A stretch of 9,799 nt of DNA, from NCBI GenBank assembly GCA_029287965.1, contig JARFQC010000025.1:1-9799 (forward strand), read 5' to 3'. Positions 1 to 8,401 of this stretch are shown here, in pieces. The notes beneath the pieces were generated by a model, which saw nothing but the letters and a program-made list of their open reading frames with translations, ran no database searches and was not told where the DNA came from. The position numbers and the translations under genes are program-made. The DNA is from Arenicellales bacterium (GTDB lineage Bacteria > Pseudomonadota > Gammaproteobacteria > BMS3Bbin11). Each line of letters opens with the position of its first letter. Positions within the stretch are counted from its first letter, which is position 1.

Positions 1-22
1 AAAAAAATAGAACGTGTTGTTG

Positions 23-985
23 ATGCGGTATTTCCTACTTTTCGTTGCCCTGACATGGCAACTGATCGCGTTCGCCGACGCGGATGTCAAATCCTGGCTG
101 ATGCGTATGAACGAGGCAGCCAACAGTCTCGACTATGACGGTATCTATGTGCACGTCAACGACAACCATATCGATTCCTTGCGCATCGTACACAAGATCA
201 AACCCGAAGGCGTTTATGAGCGTCTCTACGCATTAAACGGCATCCCGCGCGAAGTCATTCGCGATCCGCAGCGAGTGTGGTGTTTCATCCCGGATAAAAG
301 TATGGGGGTACTCGGTGCGCGTCCCGGCAAGGACTCGGGTTTCCCCGGTTTCATGGTCAGCAAGATCGAGCAGCTCACGGATCACTACAACCTGTCGGTA
401 GACGGTCATGACCGCATTGCTGACCGCGATGCAACCCGGATCAGGATCCTGCCGCAGGACGCCTTGCGCTACGGTTACGACCTGTGGGCAGACAATGAAA
501 CCGGACTGCTGCTCAAAACCCAGCTGGTCGACAATAGCGGCGTACCCGTAGAGCAGTATCTGTTCGTGCTGCTGAACATCGGCAGCAGTATCCCGGATTC
601 TGCCCTGGAACCCATGACACCAAAATCAGAACTGGTCTGGCACCAGGACAAGCAGCCTCCGCGAACTACTGCCATCAAGGAGTCGACCTGGGATATTGCA
701 AAGCTTCCGGCAGGCTACCGCATCATCAAGATGGTCCACCGCTGGATGCCCATGGAAGATAATGCAGTTGAGCAGATCGTCCTCAGTGACGGGCTGGGTG
801 CAGTTTCCGTATTTATCGAGCCCGCCAGCGGAGGTGACATGAGTCCCAGCCTGGACAGGATGGGAGCCGTCAGCGCTTTTTCACAGAATCGTGACGGCTG
901 GCAGGTTACCGTCATCGGCGAAGTGCCCCCGGAAACCGTAAAGCTCATCGGGGAAGGGCTGGTCAGGCGACAGGGAAATGAATGA
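23..985 (+). CDS. rseB: RseB/MucB, periplasmic regulator of the sigma-E anti-sigma factor
   Basis: RseB (MucB in Pseudomonas) is a periplasmic protein that binds the periplasmic domain of the anti-sigma factor RseA/MucA and shields it from DegS cleavage, keeping sigma-E off until envelope stress. The product is about 320 aa, close to the family length. It opens with a signal peptide (MRYFLLF..., hydrophobic to about residue 17, likely cut after AFADA at 20). An N-terminal lipoprotein-like fold runs from about 22 to 200, and a C-terminal domain from about 215 to 317 carries the family-typical SDGLGAVSVFIEP stretch. I chose ATG 23 because it gives a normal signal peptide; an in-frame GTG at 14 would add three residues. 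Neither has a clear Shine-Dalgarno. The stop overlaps the next start by 4 nt (ATGA), so it is co-translated with rseC. The rpoE/rseA genes expected upstream are outside the window. Confidence 0.93.
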   Translation: MRYFLLFVALTWQLIAFADADVKSWLMRMNEAANSLDYDGIYVHVNDNHIDSLRIVHKIKPEGVYERLYALNGIPREVIRDPQRVWCFIPDKSMGVLGARPGKDSGFPGFMVSKIEQLTDHYNLSVDGHDRIADRDATRIRILPQDALRYGYDLWADNETGLLLKTQLVDNSGVPVEQYLFVLLNIGSSIPDSALEPMTPKSELVWHQDKQPPRTTAIKESTWDIAKLPAGYRIIKMVHRWMPMEDNAVEQIVLSDGLGAVSVFIEPASGGDMSPSLDRMGAVSAFSQNRDGWQVTVIGEVPPETVKLIGEGLVRRQGNE

Positions 986-1455
986 TTGAAGAGCAGGCCG
1001 TCGTCGACAGTGCAGAGGATGGATATGCCTATGTCCGCACTGCCGGGTCAGATCCCTGCGGCGGCTGCAGCAACAAGGCCGGTTGCGGAACCGGATTGGC
1101 AGCATCGCTGTTCGGCACTAAACCGAGACTGCTGCGCGTCCGCAACACGCATGGGGTCAAACCGGGCGAGGTCGTTACCATCGGGCTGAATCGCACGGCC
1201 CTGATGATCGGCTCTCTGCTCATCTATTTCCTGCCGTTACTAATGCTGATCGTCGGGGCAATTGCCGGTGAAAGTATGGCAGTCTCTCTATCCCGGGGTG
1301 CAGCTGAATTGCTTTCCGTGGTTTGCGGCCTTGCATTTGCAGGCCTCGCCTTCATATTCAGTCGACGTATCCTGAAATCCGGATCCATGGAACGCCTGTT
1401 TCAACCGGTCCTGCTTCCGGATTCGGCCGAGGCCTCCCTGCCGCGGTTAAAGTGA
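982..1455 (+). CDS. rseC: RseC/MucC family inner-membrane regulator
   Basis: RseC/MucC proteins are small inner-membrane proteins of the sigma-E operon. In E. coli RseC is linked to positive modulation of sigma-E and to reduction of the SoxR iron-sulfur cluster through the Rsx system; the biochemical role remains loosely defined. This 157-aa product matches the family length (E. coli about 159). Visible features are an N-terminal soluble part with cysteines C26, C29 and C35 (CGGCSNKAGC), a small beta-rich segment (VRNTHGVKPGEVVTIGL), and two hydrophobic segments at about 73-95 and 106-127 followed by a short basic tail. The start is fixed by an AGGG at 972-975, 6 nt before ATG 982, and by the ATGA overlap with rseB. 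A third cysteine-spaced site fits redox or metal binding, but that is inference. Confidence 0.9.
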   Translation: MIEEQAVVDSAEDGYAYVRTAGSDPCGGCSNKAGCGTGLAASLFGTKPRLLRVRNTHGVKPGEVVTIGLNRTALMIGSLLIYFLPLLMLIVGAIAGESMAVSLSRGAAELLSVVCGLAFAGLAFIFSRRILKSGSMERLFQPVLLPDSAEASLPRLK

Positions 1456-1466
1456 CACACAGATTT

Positions 1467-1471
1467 GAGGA
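1467..1471 (+). promoter_or_regulatory. Ribosome binding site that fixes the mucD start
   Basis: GAGGA lies 7 nt before ATG 1479. It supports starting mucD at the signal peptide rather than at the upstream GTG at 1323, which is in frame but lies inside rseC and would add 52 residues with no protease-like character. Confidence 0.75.
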
Positions 1472-1478
1472 TTTATGC

Positions 1479-2891
1479 ATGAAAGTCAGGGCACTATCAG
1501 CTTTTCTACTGCTCACCGGCAGTCTGATCGGATACACCGCACAGGCAGCGGGGCTGCCGGAGTTCACCGAGCTTGTCGAGAGCAAGGGGCCGGCCGTAGT
1601 CAACATCAGTACCACGCAAAAAAAGTCGAACGGCAACGGGCATCCTCAATTCGAGTTGCCGGACATCCCCAAGGACAGTCCGTTTCACGATTTTTTCGAT
1701 AAATTTTTCAAGGAAATGCCGCAACAGTCTCCGGACCGCCAGTTCAACGCAAGGTCACTCGGTTCCGGCTTCCTGATTTCTGCCGATGGTTATGTGCTGA
1801 CGTCGGCACATGTTGTGGAAGGCGCTGACGAGATCATCGTTCGTCTCACCGACCGGCGTGAACTGCTGGCCGAGGTCATCGGCTCCGACAAGCGCAGTGA
1901 TATTGCACTGCTCAAGGTGAATGCTACCGGCTTGCCTTTCCTGAAACCGGGCAATCCGGACGAACTCAAGGTAGGCGAGTGGGTGCTGGCAATCGGGTCT
2001 CCGTTCGGATTCGAGAATTCTGCGACGGCCGGCATCATCTCTGCCAAGGGACGCAGTTTACCCAACGAAAACTACATTCCCTTCATCCAGTCGGATGTTG
2101 CGATTAACCCCGGTAATTCCGGCGGGCCGCTGTTCAACATGAATGGCGAGGTGGTCGGCATCAATGCACAGATTTACAGCCGCTCCGGCGGTTACATGGG
2201 GCTGGCGTTCTCGGTTCCCATCGACCTTGCCATGCAGGTCGCTGCACAGATCAAGGACGGCGGACAGGTTAAACGTGGCTGGCTGGGCATTACCATCCAG
2301 AACGTTAACCGTGATATGGCCGAGGCGCTGGATATGGACAAGCCATACGGCGCCCTGGTGTCGCATATCATGACCGACAGCCCGGCCTCGAAATCCGACC
2401 TGCGCGTTCAGGACGTCATCATTGCGTTCAATGGTACGCCGGTGAAACGGTCTGCAGACCTGCCATTCCTGGTTGGCCGGACACCGGTTGATACCGATGC
2501 GAAGGTGACGATAATCCGTTCCGGTAAAGAACAGGTACTGACCATCCGGATTGGCGAGCTGCCGGAAGATAAACTGGCCGAAGCGCCGCAGAATGTGGAA
2601 AAGGAGCAGACACCGGCCGGAGTACTGGGCATGATGCTGCGAGACCTGACGGATGACGAGAAGCAGGGTTCAGGTATTGAGAACGGTGTACTGGTGACAT
2701 CCGTGGATTCAGGCGGGGCAGCGGCCATGGCAGGTATACAGCAGGGTGATGTGCTCCTGATGCTGGCCAAGCAGAAAGTGACCTCAGTCAGCGAGCTGAA
2801 GAAAATTGTCGAGGGTATGCAGAAGGGCAAGTCATCTGCGGTATTGGTGAAGCGCGGCAAGGGATCGCAGTTTCTCGTCATAAAACCCTGA
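1479..2891 (+). CDS. mucD: MucD, periplasmic serine endoprotease of the HtrA/DegP family
   Basis: MucD is a periplasmic protease and chaperone that removes misfolded envelope proteins; in Pseudomonas it restrains AlgU (sigma-E) signalling. The mature-length product is 470 aa. A signal peptide occupies residues 1-23 (AQA cleavage motif, then AGLPEF). The trypsin-like domain carries the full triad: H111 (TSAHVV), D141 (SDIALLKV) and S214 (NPGNSGGPLFN). PDZ1 spans about 266-358, starting at RGWLGITIQ, and PDZ2 about 378-468. The stretch between the N-terminus and the protease core (about 48-92) is short and charged, as in MucD/DegQ-type proteins rather than E. coli DegP with its long LA loop. 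It starts 23 nt after rseC and ends the stress operon; a 97-nt gap with inverted repeats follows. Confidence 0.95.
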   Translation: MKVRALSAFLLLTGSLIGYTAQAAGLPEFTELVESKGPAVVNISTTQKKSNGNGHPQFELPDIPKDSPFHDFFDKFFKEMPQQSPDRQFNARSLGSGFLISADGYVLTSAHVVEGADEIIVRLTDRRELLAEVIGSDKRSDIALLKVNATGLPFLKPGNPDELKVGEWVLAIGSPFGFENSATAGIISAKGRSLPNENYIPFIQSDVAINPGNSGGPLFNMNGEVVGINAQIYSRSGGYMGLAFSVPIDLAMQVAAQIKDGGQVKRGWLGITIQNVNRDMAEALDMDKPYGALVSHIMTDSPASKSDLRVQDVIIAFNGTPVKRSADLPFLVGRTPVDTDAKVTIIRSGKEQVLTIRIGELPEDKLAEAPQNVEKEQTPAGVLGMMLRDLTDDEKQGSGIENGVLVTSVDSGGAAAMAGIQQGDVLLMLAKQKVTSVSELKKIVEGMQKGKSSAVLVKRGKGSQFLVIKP

Positions 2892-2901
2892 CCCAGGTCA
2901 T

Positions 2902-2947
2902 CCGGCAAGGCATTGCCCGGCGGATTTTGAACATGATGCCGGGCAAT
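2902..2947. repeat. Nested inverted repeats between mucD and lepA
   Basis: ATTGCCCGGC (2912-2921) and GCCGGGCAAT (2938-2947) form a perfect 10-bp inverted repeat with a 16-nt loop. The left arm can also pair with CCGGCAA at 2902-2908 (5 bp plus 2 bp across a bulged C), so the two stems exclude each other. No T-run follows the right arm directly, so it is not a standard intrinsic terminator on the + strand. The big dyad surrounds the candidate -35 of the lepA promoter, so it could be an operator, a Rho-related or processing hairpin, or a copy of a dispersed REP-like repeat. The structure is seen; its function is not. Confidence 0.7.
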
Positions 2948-2957
2948 AGCGTATAAT
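2927..2957 (+). promoter_or_regulatory. Candidate sigma-70 promoter for lepA-lepB
   Basis: A perfect TATAAT sits at 2952-2957, with TTGAAC at 2927-2932 as the best -35 (4 of 6 matches). The spacer is 19 nt, longer than ideal, so the -35 is uncertain while the -10 is convincing. Transcription would start near 2964, about 25 nt before the lepA ATG at 2989. This would let lepA-lepB be made independently of the stress operon. Confidence 0.45.
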
Positions 2958-2988
2958 CTGCCAACTTTTTTGCAAGAGGGCCTGCCGC

Positions 2989-4797
<1,809 letters not shown>

Positions 4798-4800
4798 TTT

Positions 4801-5601
4801 ATGGATTTTGCTTTTATTTTATTCGTTGCGCTGGTGGTGACAGGCGTTATCTGGTTGCTTGACAAGGTCTGGCTGGGTCCAAGGCGTCACGAGAAGAACC
4901 GGCGCGAAAATAGCGGGCAGGCCCCCGAGCACGCTCGCGACCCCATGCTCGTAGAGTATGCCAAGGCCTTTTTCCCCGTCATCCTGATTGTGTTCGTACT
5001 GCGGTCGTTTATTGCAGAGCCTTTCCGTATTCCCTCCGGTTCAATGCTGCCGACGCTGAATATCGGAGACTTTATCCTGGTCAACAAGTTCAGCTATGGC
5101 GTGCGTCTGCCTGTTGCCAATGTCAAAGTGGTTGATCTTGATGATCCCGCGCGTGGCGACATCATGGTGTTCCGCTTTCCGCACGATCCCAAGATGCATT
5201 TTGTAAAACGGGTGGTCGGACTGCCGGGCGATACGATCGAAACGCGCGGAGGAGAACTGTTTATTAACGGCAAGCGCATGAAGCATACAGCGGACGGCCA
5301 GTACGAATTCAAAAACGGTTATAAGCGCGACGTCAAACTGGATAAGCTGGTCGAAGACCTGGGTGGTGTGGAACATGACATCCTCATAGACCGGGGGCGC
5401 CGTTCGCAGGATATCAAGCAGGTCGTACCTGATGGCCATTACTTCGTCATGGGCGATAACCGCAACTACAGCAACGACAGCCGCTACTGGGGATTCGTGC
5501 CGGATGAAAACGTTGTCGGCAAGGCATTTTTCATCTGGTTTGCATGGGATTCAGCAAACGGTGGCGGGGTCAACTGGAGCAGGATTGGCACAACTTTTTG
5601 A
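4801..5601 (+). CDS. lepB: Signal peptidase I (LepB)
   Basis: LepB removes signal peptides from exported proteins at the outer face of the inner membrane, using a Ser/Lys dyad. This 266-aa protein has a first membrane segment at about 4-22, a basic cytoplasmic loop at about 23-52, and a second membrane segment at about 55-75. The periplasmic catalytic domain then carries box B PSGSMLPTL with nucleophile S81, box D HFVKRVVGLPGD with general base K136, and box E GDNRNYSNDSRYWGFVP (about 218-234). It is shorter than E. coli LepB (324 aa) but all catalytic boxes are intact. AGAGGA at 4788-4793, overlapping the end of lepA, gives a 7-nt spaced Shine-Dalgarno. Secreted products of this window (RseB, MucD and probably the gene at 9756) would be its substrates. 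Confidence 0.97.
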   Translation: MDFAFILFVALVVTGVIWLLDKVWLGPRRHEKNRRENSGQAPEHARDPMLVEYAKAFFPVILIVFVLRSFIAEPFRIPSGSMLPTLNIGDFILVNKFSYGVRLPVANVKVVDLDDPARGDIMVFRFPHDPKMHFVKRVVGLPGDTIETRGGELFINGKRMKHTADGQYEFKNGYKRDVKLDKLVEDLGGVEHDILIDRGRRSQDIKQVVPDGHYFVMGDNRNYSNDSRYWGFVPDENVVGKAFFIWFAWDSANGGGVNWSRIGTTF

Positions 5602-5610
5602 TGTTATACT
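5602..5610 (+). promoter_or_regulatory. Candidate extended -10 promoter before the DUF4845-rnc-era-recO-pdxJ group
   Basis: TGTTATACT is an extended -10 (TG-n-TATACT, hexamer at 5605-5610, one mismatch to TATAAT), beginning at the base after the lepB stop. The nearest -35-like hexamer, TTGGCA at 5585-5590, would leave only a 14-nt spacer, so if this is a promoter it relies on the TG motif. Transcription would begin near 5617, at the left edge of the palindrome at 5616-5630. Confidence 0.4.
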
Positions 5611-5615
5611 CCGCG

Positions 5616-5630
5616 CCAGATAGTATCTGG
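5616..5630. promoter_or_regulatory. 15-bp perfect palindrome, possible operator or 5'-end hairpin
   Basis: CCAGATA-G-TATCTGG is fully self-complementary around one central base. It lies 5 nt after the candidate -10, so a repressor bound here would block initiation. As RNA it would fold as a 5-bp stem with a 5-nt loop, with TTTTT at 5639-5643 eight nt further on, too far and too weak a stem for a convincing terminator. No known operator is recognised. Confidence 0.45.
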
Positions 5631-5655
5631 ATGACTAATTTTTCCGGGAGGTTTT

Positions 5656-6048
5656 ATGTCCGCAGCAGTTAGCAGTGCACGTTTTCAGAAAGGGGCAACC
5701 CTGTGGGGAATGTTGGGAGTTATCGCGATAATTCTCTTCTTCTCTATGCTGATTATAAAAATTGTTCCCTCATATATCGAAAACCAGAAATTTCAGAAGG
5801 CATTGGATAACCTCGCGGAAGATCAGAATGCGGTTCGCATGAACCGGTACCAGATGATCAAATCTTTGACCAATCGCCTGTACATTGATATGGCAGACGA
5901 AACGCTCGATCTTGGTGATGCCTTCACGGTAAGCAAAACCAGGGATGCCAGGGTGTTAACCATCAGTTACGAAAAAGTAATACCGATGGCATACAACATT
6001 AGCGTATTGCTGGACTTCGAAAACGTTGCAGAAATCCCGCTTAAATAG
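5656..6048 (+). CDS. DUF4845 family single-pass membrane protein, function unknown
   Basis: This 130-aa protein belongs, by position and appearance, to the DUF4845 family found between lepB and rnc in many gammaproteobacteria. Residues 1-13 are polar and basic (ARFQKG), followed by one hydrophobic segment at about 15-36. IVPSYIENQKFQKAL then opens a charged helix, and a small periplasmic-type alpha/beta domain follows (VSKTRDARVLTISYEKVIP...VLLDFENVAEIPLK). The N-terminus resembles a type IV pilin (KG then a long hydrophobic helix and a Pro-Tyr turn), but the glutamate usually found at mature position 5 is absent. A strong Shine-Dalgarno GGGAGG (5646-5651) lies 4 nt before ATG 5656. Its end overlaps the likely rnc start by 23 nt. 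The position suggests a link to LepB or simply operon co-expression; the role is unknown. Confidence 0.85.
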   Translation: MSAAVSSARFQKGATLWGMLGVIAIILFFSMLIIKIVPSYIENQKFQKALDNLAEDQNAVRMNRYQMIKSLTNRLYIDMADETLDLGDAFTVSKTRDARVLTISYEKVIPMAYNISVLLDFENVAEIPLK

Positions 6049-6727
6049 GGAACAGCGTGAACGACTAACAAGGATACTGGCGCACGATTTTCAGCACCAG
6101 CCGGAGTTGCTTGACCGGGCGCTCACGCACAGAAGTTTCAGCAGCGACAATTATGAGCGTCTCGAGTTTCTCGGCGACAGCATTCTTAACTTCATCATCG
6201 CAGAGGATATCTGCGATCGATTCCCCGATACTGACGAAGGCACACTCAGCCGGCTGCGTTCCAGCATGGTACGCTGCGAGACCCTGGCTGAAATAGGCAG
6301 GGAACTCGACCTGGGCAGCTATCTGCTGCTTGGCAGCGGTGAACTCAAGAGCGGTGGCTACGATCGCGATTCCATTCTTGAAGATGTCCTGGAAGCCATC
6401 ATCGGGGCCATCTATCGCGACGCCGGCATGGAGCTAGCGCGAGCCTTCGTCTTGAGAATTTTCGCCGATCGTCTCAAGCGCCTCGACCTGTCCGTCAGCC
6501 TTAAAGATCCGAAAACGCGGTTGCAGGAATTGCTGCAGAAGGAGGGTCGCGACCTTCCCGAATACAACATAATCGACGTCAGCGGCCCGCCGCACAAGCA
6601 GGTCTTTAAGGTCGAATGCGACCTTGCCGATGCTGATAAACTTTACAGCGGTACGGGCCAAAGCAGAAGAAAGGCGGAGCAGGATGCCGCCAACCGTGCA
6701 CTTGCAGACCTGCTGGAACAAAATTGA
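6026..6727 (+). CDS. rnc: Ribonuclease III
   Basis: RNase III cleaves double-stranded RNA, processes 30S pre-rRNA and many mRNAs, and works as a homodimer with Mg2+. The 233-aa product carries the signature YERLEFLGDS (43-52) with E44, E47 and D51, and the second acidic pair D120/E123 (ILEDVLEAIIGA), matching E. coli E38, E41, D45, D114 and E117. A dsRNA-binding domain occupies about 161-231 (DPKTRLQELLQ...GTGQSRRKAEQDAANRAL). The start is unusual. The only plausible in-frame start upstream of the conserved LTRILAHDF segment is TTG 6026, inside the DUF4845 gene, with no clear Shine-Dalgarno; in-frame codons back to the TAA at 5978 hold no ATG or GTG. Translation is therefore probably coupled to the upstream gene. 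The function call is very secure and the exact start is not. Confidence 0.95.
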   Translation: MQKSRLNREQRERLTRILAHDFQHQPELLDRALTHRSFSSDNYERLEFLGDSILNFIIAEDICDRFPDTDEGTLSRLRSSMVRCETLAEIGRELDLGSYLLLGSGELKSGGYDRDSILEDVLEAIIGAIYRDAGMELARAFVLRIFADRLKRLDLSVSLKDPKTRLQELLQKEGRDLPEYNIIDVSGPPHKQVFKVECDLADADKLYSGTGQSRRKAEQDAANRALADLLEQN

Positions 6728-6769
6728 CTACCTCATTTCCCCGGTTCAATGGCAATGCCATGGTGCAGC

Positions 6770-7663
6770 ATGAGCTATAAGGCAGGATTTATCGCCTTGC
6801 TGGGGCGACCCAATGTCGGCAAGTCGACCTTGCTGAACCGCCTGGTAGGAAGAAAAGTAAGCATTACCTCCTCGCGACCCCAGACTACCCGTCACCGTCT
6901 TCTAGGCATCCGTACTGACGAGCAGTCGCAGATGATATTCGTCGACACACCCGGCGTACACCAGGCGAAGAAGCGCTATATCAACCGGGTGCTCAACAAG
7001 ACTGCCCGCAGTGCACTGGAAGGCGTCGATATCATATTGCTGATGATCGGCAGTGCAGGCTGGACTGAGGAGGACAAGCTGGCACTTGAACTTGCATCTC
7101 AGCATAAGACTCCCGTGATGCTGCTTATCAACAAGGTCGATCGCCTGAAAGACAAGTCCCGGTTACTGCCGTTGCTGGAAGTATCTGCGGGCATGCACCG
7201 TTTTGATGAAATCATTCCGCTGTCAGCCTTGCAGGGTGAAAATGTCGATGCGCTCAGCGAGCGCCTGCTTCACTATCTGCCGGAGAGTCCGCAACTCTTT
7301 CCTGCCGAACAGACCACTGACCGCAGCGATCGCTTCTACATCTCGGAAGTTATACGTGAAAAGCTATTTCGGTCACTGCATCACGAGCTGCCCTACGCCC
7401 TGGCCGTCGAGGTAAAGCAGTTGGCATTTGAAGATGGGCTGGTGAAGGCGGATGCCATTGTCTGGGTCGAAAAACAGAGTCAGAAAGGCATCATTATCGG
7501 CAGGGAAGGCAGCAACCTGAAAGCGGTGGGTAGTGCGGCACGCAAGGATCTGGAAAAGTATTTCTCAACAAAGGTGTTCCTGCAGTTGTGGGTCAAGGTC
7601 AGGGAAAACTGGTCTGATAATGCGCAGATGTTGAGAACTGTCGGTTATATCGAAGAAGAATGA
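6770..7663 (+). CDS. era: GTPase Era, 16S rRNA-binding ribosome assembly factor
   Basis: Era is an essential GTPase that binds the 3' end of 16S rRNA through a KH domain and promotes 30S assembly; neighbouring RNase III processes the same pre-rRNA. Using ATG 6770 the product is 297 aa (E. coli 301). Motifs are G1 GRPNVGKS (12-19), the switch I region PQTTRHRLLG, G3 DTPG (59-62), G4 NKVD (121-124) and G5 SAL (152-154). The C-terminal KH domain has KGIIIGREGSNLKAVG with the GxxG loop at 244-247, and the end LQLWVKVRENW...LRTVGY is typical. Three in-frame ATGs are possible (6749, 6755, 6770), none with a convincing Shine-Dalgarno. I prefer 6770 because MSYKAGFIA matches the usual short Era lead-in; 6749 would add 7 residues. 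The stop overlaps recO by 4 nt. Confidence 0.96.
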   Translation: MSYKAGFIALLGRPNVGKSTLLNRLVGRKVSITSSRPQTTRHRLLGIRTDEQSQMIFVDTPGVHQAKKRYINRVLNKTARSALEGVDIILLMIGSAGWTEEDKLALELASQHKTPVMLLINKVDRLKDKSRLLPLLEVSAGMHRFDEIIPLSALQGENVDALSERLLHYLPESPQLFPAEQTTDRSDRFYISEVIREKLFRSLHHELPYALAVEVKQLAFEDGLVKADAIVWVEKQSQKGIIIGREGSNLKAVGSAARKDLEKYFSTKVFLQLWVKVRENWSDNAQMLRTVGYIEEE

Positions 7664-8388
7664 GAGTGCTGTCCCAGGCAGCATTCGTTCTGCATGCACG
7701 GCCATACCGGGAAACAAGCCTGATACTGGAGATCTTCAGTCACGACCACGGGCGCCTGGGTGCCATTGCCAAGGGGGCGCGAAATCCCAAATCGCGCCAG
7801 CGGGCGTTGCTTCTGCCATTCACACCGTTATTGCTGAGCTGGAGCGGGAAGGGTGAACTGGCACTCCTAACGGGTGTCGAGGCCGTTGGGCCGGCGCGGG
7901 AACTCAGCGGTCAGAACCGCTATGCTGCCTATTATCTCAATGAACTGATATTGCGCTTGCTGCACCGGCATGATGCGCATCCGGAATTATTTGATTGCTA
8001 TGCTGCAACCCTCGCTAAGCTTCACGATGATGACTCGATCCAGGATGGCCTGCGCATCTTTGAGAAACGTCTGCTTGCCGGGATAGGCTACGCCATGATT
8101 CTCGACCACGATACGGTCAGTGGTCAGCCTCTGGAACCCGAACGACTGTATCAATACCTGCCGGAACGGGGCCCCGAATTGAGTACTAACAACCGCATGA
8201 CCGGGCACTGCCTGCTGGGCAGAAGTATGCTGGAACTGGACAGGGAGCATTTCAGCAGCGCTCGCAGTCGCCATGAAGCAAGACGGCTGACACGCTTCCT
8301 GATCGACAAGCAGACAGTGGAGCGATCCCTGCGTAGCAGGCAGGTTTTTCATCAGGTAATATCTGCCGTCGATCTGCCTACAACATGA
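7660..8388 (+). CDS. recO: DNA repair protein RecO
   Basis: RecO, with RecR, loads RecA onto SSB-coated single-stranded DNA in the RecF pathway and anneals complementary strands. The product is 242 aa, the same as E. coli. The N-terminal OB fold is clear (AAFVLHARPYRETSLILEIFSHDHGRLG with KGAR after it), followed by PFTPLLLSWSGKGELALL and a helical C-terminal domain with YYLNELILRLLHRHDAHPELF and FEKRLLAGIGY. I see no four-cysteine zinc motif, as expected for the gammaproteobacterial form. The start is set by the ATGA overlap with era and the purine-rich GAAGAAGAA before it. The gene sits in the conserved era-recO-pdxJ order. Confidence 0.95.
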   Translation: MRVLSQAAFVLHARPYRETSLILEIFSHDHGRLGAIAKGARNPKSRQRALLLPFTPLLLSWSGKGELALLTGVEAVGPARELSGQNRYAAYYLNELILRLLHRHDAHPELFDCYAATLAKLHDDDSIQDGLRIFEKRLLAGIGYAMILDHDTVSGQPLEPERLYQYLPERGPELSTNNRMTGHCLLGRSMLELDREHFSSARSRHEARRLTRFLIDKQTVERSLRSRQVFHQVISAVDLPTT

Positions 8389-8401
8389 TAGCGAGTCACG
8401 G

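Noticed and set aside
1..10. AAAAAAATAG at the window edge read as the last codons (Lys-Lys-stop) of rseA/mucA
   Set aside because: The upstream gene is expected here, but ten bases cannot support a call.
475..948. Long reverse-strand frames inside rseB, and similar frames inside mucD, lepA, recO and pdxJ
   Set aside because: They overlap well-identified genes entirely, resemble no protein family, and fit mirror frames of GC-biased coding sequence.
1323..1478. In-frame 52-residue extension of MucD from GTG 1323
   Set aside because: It lies within rseC, has no protease-like or signal features, and ATG 1479 has a good Shine-Dalgarno and a proper signal peptide.
5639..5643. Palindrome at 5616-5630 plus TTTTT as an intrinsic terminator after lepB
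   Set aside because: The RNA stem is about 5 bp and the T-run is short and 8 nt away; an operator or leader role is at least as likely.
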